A stretch of DNA of 64,000 nt from Theocolax elegans (lineage: Eukaryota > Arthropoda > Insecta > Hymenoptera > Cerocephalidae), in NCBI GenBank assembly GCA_026168455.1, contig CM047425.1:1462001-1526000 (forward strand). Reading direction: 5' to 3'. Positions 61,501 to 64,000 of the stretch are shown one piece after another. Within the stretch, counting starts at the first letter, position 1, and the number at the start of each line of letters is the position of its first letter. A program made the position numbers and the translations under genes. The notes under the pieces are model-generated. The model saw nothing but the letters and a program-made list of their open reading frames with translations, was not told the origin of the DNA and searched no databases.

Positions 61501-62937
61501 CATCATACCCATAAATCTCAAACCCAGAAAATACCAACTTCAAATCCTAGACCTACTAATTTACAATTCCAAAAATTCCGAACATAAACATAACATTACA
61601 AATACCTCATAAACTGTGGTATCTCAGACCCACGAATTCCAAACATACAAACCTCAATTTTATACAAATTTAAACCCACAAATCCGCATACCCAAAACCC
61701 CAAACTTCTAAATCCGCAAATTCCAAACACAAACTTAAAATTACTAAATCCCAAATTCATATTCGAATTTCAGACCCACAGACTCTAAATCGCAAGTTTA
61801 CAACCCGCAAACTTACAATCTCCAATCCCGAACTTACAAATTCCAAATCTACAAGTCCCAAATCCAAAGCTGTCAGTAGATAATTTTAATCGCGGGAGAT
61901 TTGAATTTTTTATTATAGTCATCCCCTGAAGGACAAACCTGAGTTCAATTAAAATAACAATGATTAAAATAATCCATGATTTAATAATCTACAAATTAGA
62001 ATTTTTTAATTTTACAAAGCTAATTACACTGTCATTATAACTTTCAACCAAAATTAAGTTAAATTTTTTCCAACATAGTTATTTAAATCAATTTTAACTG
62101 TCCAATGGCATCATATTTTTTGCTAATAATTTTTTTATGATCGCTATATGACATTAAATAAATAAAAAAAAGATTTTTTTACAATGTCTGTTTTATTTAA
62201 GTGTATTAGAATCAGGTTTTTATTTTACTGCCCATATTTTAATCTACCGTATGAATCCTTTCTAAATACATCCTACGTTGTACTAAAAAAATCACTGAAA
62301 ATAAATGAACTATAAAGACTTATTTTGGATAAAAACAGATTAATAATACAAAAATTATATTTCTATTCAGACTAGCCCTCATAACGTATACATAAATTGT
62401 ACCTCTCTGTCGTAAGGTGCCAAAGATATAAAATTGACAGGTACGTTGCTCGGTGTCAGAAACGCCATTTCCTCGAGCAGCCTCGTTTTTCCAATTCTCG
62501 GCTCGCCTCTAACCCACGTTATTATTAATTTTATTCAATAGCATATATATATGATAACGACGTACCTTATGATTAATACATTAGTCTTAGTTTTTTTCGC
62601 ATTCTTCTTATGAACACCATCATTTTCTTCTTTTAACATGTTTTCTATAATTTTACGAAACGCACCGATTTCTATATCGCGTCCAAGAAGCGGATACTTA
62701 TTGGCACTTAATTCATAATTTTCCTGACTGCATCAATCGAAGAAATTTTAATTCGCAGGTATTTTCTTAAGAAAAAGGAAGAAATAAATAGTGAGATGAA
62801 AGTCTTTACGTAATTTGTTCGGAAAATTCATAAATGGGACCGACGTTCGTTATTCCTTTCAATTCTTTTGGTTCTTGGAGGATGAAGTGTTTAGCTTCGA
62901 GATGGGATAATAAGAAGCTTTCTCTGTCGCAGACTAC
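19597..62937 (-). CDS. Soluble adenylyl cyclase (ADCY10-like), 5' end beyond the window
   Basis: Exons, 5' to 3': 62810-62937, 62566-62727, 62403-62508, 60556-60969, 60397-60488, 59081-59233, 58768-58849, 58573-58690, 58357-58497, 58125-58280, 56497-56578, 55598-55830, 55112-55285, 54325-54440, 53933-54253, 38961-39097, 38601-38890, 34307-34505, an unclear exon within 30769-31009, 21619-21733, 19819-19957, 19597-19740. Phases agree at every checked junction. About 1,210 residues are present, matching the post-cyclase part of the roughly 1,600-aa family. The first exon ends the second cyclase domain. YPLLGRDIEI leads to Walker A (GEPRIGKTR), and WVIIIDDAELAD is Walker B. CAACGGGQF, LRGRCYLESG and LEKCW align with the helical-repeat region. 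The family makes cAMP in response to bicarbonate, Ca2+ and ATP in cytosol and mitochondria. Drosophila lacks it (recollection). Confidence 0.88.
20219..20630. mobile_element. MITE-like element with ~60-bp imperfect inverted ends
   Basis: The left end (ATGTCGATAAAAGAAAATTT then GAATTTCCCGCG, with ACCGAGTAAGAATTGCA further in) mirrors the right end at about 20569-20628 (TGCATTTCTCAGTCGGTAAC, CGCGGGAAATTC, GATCGACAT). The interior is non-coding and AT-rich. It lies in the cyclase intron between 19957 and 21619. Confidence 0.6.
20960..21450. repeat. Dispersed repeat, family E
   Basis: The block begins near TTAAGGGGATGGGACCC and contains AACGCTGAACGTCAAG, ATACCGACCAAACA and AAACGTCAAGCCCTTCC in that order. 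Reverse-complement relatives of the same motifs, in order, occur at about 46120-46270 and 54710-54870. This supports a three-copy repeat family, with the left copy being longer. No coding capacity is seen. Confidence 0.5.
22235..22745. mobile_element. TTAA-flanked foldback element family B, copy B1
   Basis: TTAA sits at 22235-22238 and 22742-22745. Inside them the element reads GGGGAGTCCG at the left and ACAGACCCC at the right, and long inverted arms meet near 22490. For example GTGGCGCTGCCGTCAGATAG at about 22294 pairs with its near-complement at about 22672, and TGGCGCTCAACTCTGATTTT pairs with a segment at about 22380. It is non-coding, about 500 bp, and probably piggyBac-mobilised. It abuts C1 through a shared TTAA. 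Confidence 0.75.
22756..23040 (+). repeat. 5' LTR of the gypsy element
   Basis: 285 bp, starting TGTGGGCAGG and ending ACCAAACCCCGCA. It contains AATAAAG at about 22915, a possible polyadenylation signal. It differs from the 3' LTR by five transitions. Confidence 0.93.
23043..23055 (+). other. Primer-binding site of the gypsy element
   Basis: TGGTGACCCCGAC follows the 5' LTR after two bases (AC). It is complementary to a CCA-ending tRNA 3' terminus and matches what I recall of the tRNA-Trp primer site used by CsRn1-type elements. The tRNA assignment is from memory. Confidence 0.65.
23988..25229 (+). CDS. Gag polyprotein of the gypsy element
   Basis: An intact 413-aa frame starting at the ATG at 23988. 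Residues about 25-50 (LETLRNENTELRNKVKQL) form a likely coiled coil. The central part, about residues 130-300, looks like a capsid domain. It is followed by an Arg/Ser/Asn-rich basic stretch and a zinc-finger-like CKGHYQYGEKSRYCTTGC near residue 365, with C-x2-H-x9-C-x3-C spacing (CHCC rather than CCHC). The stop at 25227-25229 lies next to a candidate slip site, G-AAA-AAC at 25220-25226, and the pol frame is in the -1 register. The 5' leader 23041-23987 holds no other frame. Confidence 0.88.
   Translation: MENAINSGANNNSTDMEIEPDNQNLETLRNENTELRNKVKQLTRLVEQLYTRSNNNIASQVPNISVPDNRDVLGLPNVNTRQSQGQNDERLFTFGLNSIEFARGSQESNFPRFNNISQSNAHRSRSINIKFQSFWRHEPVARFSMLESQFEDNNIISDQVKYCNLLKNLGDEISRGNLDILKALPADNKYQAAEIAFLRKYTETPEQKFHRFITDVKLKDRRPSAYFNELVDAASDLMPRKSVMKLWAYRIPTNIALHIQDELSKGNEVKILDKADSIFDILQRDTQRVDAIDAISGNSVSEPEVSAVHVGKNNANRESVRNRENGNKTPNQGRQFQRGRGRSRSQPNNNNGRKDRSKSPKRNWICKGHYQYGEKSRYCTTGCTYNKRDVNKENKHTGQTGEKPVAAITNSKN
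25220..28262 (+). pseudogene. Pol region of the gypsy element (protease, RT, RNase H, integrase), broken
   Basis: The frame is -1 relative to gag. The protease has LIDTGAA at about 25318, and an in-frame TGA follows at 25475-25477. The reverse transcriptase starts at about 25790. A frameshift lies in the A-run at about 25889-25899 and another at about 26080-26090, and the active-site YLDD is at about 26202. A frameshift at about 26660 and a TAA at 26756-26758 interrupt RNase H (LTDHKPL at about 26856). Integrase has an H-x3-H...C-x2-C zinc-binding region at about 27320-27435, then the three catalytic acidic residues (in HIDLV, SDQGKQFE and NGMVERWHR), with a frameshift at about 27600-27630. 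These domains copy and insert the element. The breaks make this copy inactive as it stands. Confidence 0.87.
28263..28905 (+). CDS. Long Asn/Asp-rich C-terminal extension of the gypsy integrase frame
   Basis: After the integrase C-terminal part (ending near AEHLKPAYF) the same frame stays open for about 210 codons, to the TAG at 28903-28905. The stretch is rich in Asn, Asp and Lys (for example KNNQNDIDNGKND), low in hydrophobics, with no membrane segment or furin-like site. It does not look like an envelope gene. It is probably a disordered tail of Pol. Confidence 0.6.
28906..29712 (+). other. 3' untranslated part of the gypsy element and polypurine tract
   Basis: No open frame of note. It ends with the purine tract AGGGGGGAGCAC just before the 3' LTR, as expected for the plus-strand primer. 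Confidence 0.7.
29713..29997 (+). repeat. 3' LTR of the gypsy element
   Basis: 285 bp, from TGTGGGCAGG to ACCAAACCCCACA, the same length as the 5' LTR with five base differences. Confidence 0.93.
30769..31009 (-). other. Unclear cyclase exon region with two related coding segments
   Basis: Two pieces of this region look coding. The first (about 30963-31009) follows a good acceptor and reads YVRVGDWEAATVW in phase with the previous exon. The second (about 30769-30856) reads RVADWGVVVYRATAAVTLLK and ends at a good donor (30765-30768) in phase with the next exon at 21733. The two share R-V-x-D-W, align to the same part of human ADCY10, and are separated by about 110 AT-rich bases with no in-phase splice pair that I can find. 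Either the exon was partly duplicated and its acceptor lost, or the assembly has an error here. Confidence 0.5.
31620..33016 (+). pseudogene. Polinton/adintovirus-like remnant: protease-like and capsid-like fragments
   Basis: In the cyclase intron 31010-34306, on the plus strand, two short stretches look virus-derived. About 32370-32585 resembles the adenovirus-type cysteine protease of Polinton/Maverick elements: GTHWVAYCKRG followed by YFDNFGDLQLP, with the catalytic-type histidine visible. It is cut off by a stop. About 32690-32960 contains HVWTVKSTNQLEKPRFVILG and GFQTNRKSQ, resembling a structural-protein-like family that I recall as widespread in insect genomes. It carries frameshifts. 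Upstream sequence from about 31620 has no continuous frame. I see no polymerase or integrase. It is decayed and not functional as a virus. Confidence 0.5.
32979..33169 (+). CDS. Small TATA-preceded ORF (50 aa) with MGLCNS start
   Basis: The ATG at 33017 opens a 50-codon frame ending in TAA at 33167-33169. A TATAAA core sits at 32979-32984, 38 bp upstream. The protein starts MGLCNSVLQLLPYL. G2 and S6 fit an N-myristoylation motif and C4 a palmitoylation site. The rest is polar. The product is unknown. It shares design with the next ORF at 33293. Confidence 0.4.
33253..33460 (+). CDS. Second small TATA-preceded ORF (55 aa) with MGLGNS start
   Basis: The ATG at 33293 opens 55 codons ending in TAA at 33458-33460. 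A TATAAATA box at 33253-33260 lies 40 bp upstream. The protein starts MGLGNSVVRLPPLLENEE, again fitting an N-myristoylation motif, followed by a strongly basic KERKRRLHRNGKR segment. The start context (CATTATTTCATTATGGG) parallels that of the ORF at 33017, so the two look like diverged tandem duplicates. The function is unknown. Confidence 0.45.
33519..33538. repeat. (CA)n microsatellite
   Basis: An uninterrupted CA repeat of about ten units. Confidence 0.8.
33562..34032. mobile_element. Foldback MITE (family F)
   Basis: TATAAAAATATGAAAAAAGC followed by CAGAACC at about 33563 is mirrored by GGTTCTGGCTTTCTTCATAT followed by TTTTATA at about 34004-34030. Pairing extends inward through AAAAGTTATA-type segments for at least 70 bp with mismatches. 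It is about 470 bp, non-coding, and lies in the cyclase intron 31010-34306. Confidence 0.6.
34578..35525. mobile_element. Foldback element family A, copy A2: ~453-bp near-perfect palindrome arms
   Basis: The element starts GGGCTATTTCACGTCAAGTGG and ends with its mirror image. The two arms, 34578-35030 and 35073-35525, match almost base for base, including AGATCACATTTTTTAAGAGC and GGCGGCGGTTAGATTATTGG. The spacer between them is only about 42 bp. No coding frame is supported. It lies in the cyclase intron 34506-38600 and, if transcribed, would fold into a very long hairpin. Confidence 0.85.
35640..35872. mobile_element. Foldback element family C, copy C2, one arm only
   Basis: It matches the right half of C0 and C1 (TTTTCTCGGCGACATATTGT, TTTTTAATTGAGTATGAGAC) and ends at TTAA (35873-35876), but the left arm is absent. 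It abuts element B2 through that TTAA, the same arrangement as B1-C1 in reverse orientation. Confidence 0.7.
35873..37628. mobile_element. Foldback element family B, copy B2, interrupted
   Basis: TTAA at 35873-35876 and 37625-37628 bound a second B copy. The ends (GGGGTCCGTACAGATAGC on the left, TGGCGGATTTGTGAAG on the right) and the inner arms match B1. It is split by the 1256-bp element D at 36239-37494. Confidence 0.72.
36239..37494. mobile_element. TA-flanked 1.26-kb element D (Tc1/mariner-like size and target), no transposase frame
   Basis: The termini are inverted: AGGTAAAAGTCCCTGTTA at 36239 pairs with TAACAGGGACTTTTACCT ending at 37494, and about five further bases match. TA flanks both sides (36237-36238 and 37495-37496), and B1 shows the corresponding uninterrupted site. 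The TA target and length fit Tc1/mariner, but no transposase-sized frame exists. Motifs such as ATTATTAAAC and GTTTAATAAT recur inside (near 36253, 36446, 36475, 36499 and 37045). Confidence 0.7.
37741..38580. mobile_element. Diverged foldback element family A, copy A3
   Basis: The left part (TCATTCAACTGGTCTAGTCG then AAAGTTTTAAGTG) and right part (TTTGATGCATTTTAAAATTT then GGTCAGACCACCAGATGTGA) resemble the ends of A1, and the inner sequence shares ATTTATTTCAAAACCTATCA with it. Arms are heavily mutated. Boundaries are approximate. Confidence 0.5.
40430..40822 (-). pseudogene. Duplicate cyclase exons (one complete, one 3'-truncated)
   Basis: 40686-40822 duplicates exon 38961-39097 with an identical protein (MVNHARLAAIWGLNVALES). 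The following exon copy, from 40615 downwards, keeps only its first 186 bases, to ALKLAHS, and then runs into unrelated gag-like sequence with an immediate stop. The pair cannot be spliced productively into the gene. Confidence 0.75.
41130..41248. mobile_element. Short insertion present in only one Q unit
   Basis: Between GTACATAGAATA-like and TCAATAGATG sequence, unit 2 has about 118 bases, beginning CACGGAAAAAAATACAG and including the small palindrome CCGGAGAGTCCGG. The corresponding site in unit 1 (about 39400) is uninterrupted. No clear target duplication is visible. Confidence 0.55.
42297..42740. repeat. Minisatellite foldback: 15-bp TTCATCGAAAGACAC-type repeats in inverted arms
   Basis: Six or more imperfect 15-bp units (CACTTCATCGAAAGA) run from 42310 to 42415. 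Their reverse complement (TCGATGAAGTGTCTT) runs from 42650 to 42730, giving two about 100-bp arms about 235 bp apart. The outer ends read TACGGACAC and GTCCGGACAC. It appears to interrupt the gag frame. The right arm is duplicated at about 44005-44110. Confidence 0.7.
42411..45040. repeat. Tandem duplication R (units 42411-43781 and 43782-45040)
   Basis: The unit runs from AAAGTCATTTCATCAAAAAT to TTGACTCGCGTAGTTCATTA. It is repeated directly, with the junction at about 43781. Differences are nearly all one-base indels, plus one 103-bp insertion in the first unit. It contains only retroelement-derived sequence. Confidence 0.88.
43457..43559. mobile_element. 103-bp hAT-type MITE with perfect 8-bp target duplication
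   Basis: CAGCGTGACCAGTTGGCGAT at the left mirrors the right end, ATCGCCATCTGGCAACCCTG. The pairing extends through the TTTTTTCCTCTTC segment. CCTTGCAG flanks it at 43449-43456 and 43560-43567. The second R unit (about 44819-44826) has a single CCTTGCAG, the empty site. The 8-bp duplication and CAG-type ends fit the hAT superfamily. Confidence 0.9.
46000..46270. repeat. Dispersed repeat family E, copies in X (and at 54590-54870 in Y)
   Basis: In reverse complement the block matches 20966-21240: AAATGATTACTTTTTACATT, CTTGAACGTCCAG, TACCGATCAAAAATT and AACGTCAGGCCCTTCC, in that order, with part of the longer copy missing. Confidence 0.45.
49283..49440. repeat. Degenerate TCGGTAAGTATG repeat (also 57900-57980 and 59373-59520)
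   Basis: About ten imperfect copies of a 10-12-bp unit such as GTCGGTAAGTATG or GTTGGTAAGTATGC. It occurs in copy X and in both inner units of copy Y, and the inner duplication breakpoint lies inside it. Confidence 0.6.
51210..51654. repeat. G-poor AAATCCACAAA-type degenerate repeat (copy X), continuing in Y at 61300-61880
   Basis: The plus strand is nearly free of G and consists of loose variants of CCCAAATCCACAAATTCCAAA. Copy X stops abruptly at 51654. Copy Y continues to about 61870. No frame or RNA gene is supported. Confidence 0.65.
51655..53719 (-). mobile_element. 5'-truncated non-LTR retrotransposon fragment (R1/LOA-type)
   Basis: Minus-strand reverse transcriptase with CPQGSIFGPLGWN and the active site YADD (about 53553), then the thumb and a C-terminal part with GAAGWWNK and a Cys-rich CGEEQTSSHILFDCPC motif typical of R1-group ORF2. 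Two open stretches, 53232-53719 and 52278-53201, are in the same frame, with one TGA (53232-53234) between them. The endonuclease and N-terminal RT are missing. The GC-rich 51655-52277 is the likely 3' UTR. There is no poly(A) and no target duplication. It lies precisely at the X/Y boundary. Confidence 0.8.
56503..59451. repeat. Inner tandem duplication (units 56503-57976 and 57977-59451, 1474 bp)
   Basis: The unit runs from GTAAGTAGTCTCACGAAACA to GTTAGCATATCG. Copy X has it once. The boundary falls where CCGTAAGTAGTC (exon 56497-56578 donor region) and the TCGGTAAGTATG repeat share GTAAGTA. The two units are almost identical. Confidence 0.92.
56651..57758 (-). pseudogene. Extra tandem copy of five cyclase exons (Y1 set)
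   Basis: 57606-57758, 57293-57374, 57098-57214, about 56881-57021 and 56651-56806 duplicate the five exons at 58125-59233. The frames are open, but the last exon ends in phase 1 while the first begins in phase 2, so including both sets would shift the frame. The copy of exon 56497-56578 that belongs to the right-hand unit (about 57977-58052) has lost its donor. One set must be skipped in a productive transcript. Confidence 0.75.
60556..60969 (-). other. Cyclase exon with Walker B motif (intact copy)
   Basis: This 414-nt, phase 0-0 exon encodes 138 residues, from LPYVLLRMIYFVPLDI through a hydrophobic strand ending in two acidic residues (IIIDDAE), the Walker B aspartates of the STAND-type ATPase in soluble cyclases. 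It follows the Walker A exon at 62403-62508. A second copy at about 50460-50873 is broken by indels. Confidence 0.85.
61870..62402. other. Cyclase intron, AT-rich
   Basis: This is intron sequence 3' of the Walker A exon. It includes a short motif near 61890 (CGCGGGAGATTTGAATTTTT) that resembles the ends of the MITE at 20219-20630, but no second end is found. Nothing else is recognised. Confidence 0.4.
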
Positions 62938-63580
62938 CTAGAAATTGTATTATCCTTTTGTTAGCGTGTAACGTTGTGGTAACGTTATTTTATAGACATT
63001 CCAACGTTAATAAGGTGGTTATTGAAACGATGTGATAATGTTATTTTGTATGAATTTTCAACTTTGATATTTTGGTTGCAGAAACGTTGTTGCAACGTAA
63101 CGTTACTTCAGTAACTTTCAAACGTGAATATTGTAAGAGTCTCATGTTGTACATACGTAGTAGTGTCTACGAATTATGATTGTAAATATTTAAATAAGTA
63201 TAGGTAGCGATAGGAAATGCTTGTGTAGGATTCCCGACGATAGTAAGGAGGAATCTCACTAGAGTGATGCAGGTACGCGCACGACAAACCTGATCCCGAT
63301 TGAGAGTGTCTCTTTGTACATATTCTTATTAAAACCGAATTTTGCAAAAACTACTTGGCCATTTATTCATCCTGTCTCCATCACCTGCGCTATCTCCAGT
63401 TTTCAACTTTGATATGATAATTGCAAAAACGTTGTTGCAACGGTACATCAGTAACTTTTAAACGTTGCTATGATATTTGCAAGAATTTTAAGTCATCGTT
63501 TGTGATAAGAATATGTTGCCGGAAAAATAATGTATGGCGCCAGATTTACATTGTTGGAAAGAAATTAACCGTTGGCAAGT
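62938..63580. other. Cyclase intron with AACGTT motifs and a possible solo LTR
   Basis: AACGTT / GTTGCAACG motifs recur at 62970-63130 and 63420-63470, as in the receptor intron. Between them, about 63146-63410 starts TGTTGTACATACGTAG and includes CCTGTCTCCATCACCTGCGC near the end. It reads like a solo LTR or short dispersed element, but no target duplication is clear. Confidence 0.3.
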
Positions 63581-63589
63581 TTCCAGGAT

Positions 63590-63856
63590 TTAGGCAAAAA
63601 AATAACTCCTGGAAAATTGGGGAGGAGACGAGTTTGCAGTGGGTCTCTCCAAAAGGTAGCCAGCACGGGGCAAATAGGTGGAATAAATTGTCTGATCGGT
63701 TCTCTTACATAAGGGGGGACCAATGGGGGAAGCCGAGTGATTTGGCTGTGGTCGTCGCGGCGCAATTTTCGGTGCCTCGAGGACAGTCTGATCTTGATCA
63801 TTATCGCTGACGCTTATCGATATCACCTTCTCAAAAATAAGAGTCAACCGTGACAT
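63590..63856 (-). other. Unrecognised open frame, possible upstream exon
   Basis: GC-richer than its surroundings. On the minus strand one frame is open across 63590-63856 (with VLEAPKIAPRRPQPNHSASP), and a good donor (TTAT|GTAAGAGA) lies at about 63710. It could be an exon of the cyclase gene or a repeat; opposite-strand frames are also open. I do not recognise the product. Confidence 0.2.
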
Positions 63857-64000
63857 CGCGCAATCTTTGTGTGTCGGAAGTGGAAGAGTGTCAACAATAC
63901 ATTAATGCTATTCTCGTATGTAACTTTCTAACGTTGAAAAGATAGTAGTAAAAACAATGTGACGTGAAGGTTACTTTAATAACATTGCAATATTACTATG

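Larger units (their letters stand above)
45131..61754. repeat. Large direct duplication X/Y (45131-51654 and 53720-61754)
   Basis: TGGTTACGTGCGACAGTCGT starts both copies, and they stay collinear until ACTAAATCCCAA (X end 51654; Y equivalent about 61754). Each copy contains cyclase exons from the Walker B exon to the exon at 53933-54253, plus introns. Y also holds an inner tandem duplication (56503-59451). A non-LTR retroelement fragment (51655-53719) lies exactly between the copies. Confidence 0.9.

Overview
This is a eukaryotic window, most likely from an AT-rich insect genome. A hymenopteran is my best guess, because the chemoreceptor is of the insect 7tm_6 type with many short exons; this is inference. 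All genes use GT..AG introns, and I found no tRNA, rRNA, CRISPR array or prokaryotic gene.

Layout. (1) 720-9183, minus: a complete nine-exon odorant receptor (396 aa) whose introns carry two inverted-repeat elements and several degenerate simple repeats. (2) 9625-11270, plus: LSM1 (134 aa, 3 exons), divergent from the receptor. (3) 12352-16279, minus: an ARHGAP19-like RhoGAP (885 aa, 7 exons). (4) 16926-18568, minus: ETFA (334 aa, 4 exons). (5) 19597 to 62937 and beyond the right edge, minus: an ADCY10-type soluble adenylyl cyclase gene. It is represented here by the end of its second cyclase domain, an ATPase with Walker A and B motifs, and the long TPR-like region down to the stop codon. 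Its catalytic 5' half lies beyond the window.

The cyclase gene spans more than 43 kb because its introns are full of mobile DNA. Intron 21734-30768 holds a nested stack. A foldback element (A) carries two TTAA-flanked inverted-repeat elements (B and C), and C is split by a 7.2-kb Ty3/gypsy element with 285-bp LTRs, a CHCC gag finger and a tRNA-Trp-like primer site. Intron 31010-34306 holds a decayed Polinton/adintovirus-like remnant with two small TATA-driven ORFs. Intron 34506-38600 holds a 948-bp near-perfect palindrome, another C-B pair with a TA-flanked 1.26-kb element inside B, and a third A copy. Intron 39098-53932 holds fragments of a second LTR element and a non-LTR retrotransposon fragment.

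The right 24 kb contains at least four tandem duplications: 38705-42255, 42411-45040, 45131-61754 and 56503-59451. They copy most of the cyclase's downstream exons. The copies differ mainly by one-base indels rather than substitutions, so either the duplications are very recent or the assembly is poorly polished or duplicated here. At least one full-length, in-phase set of exons survives, apart from one ambiguous exon at 30769-31009.
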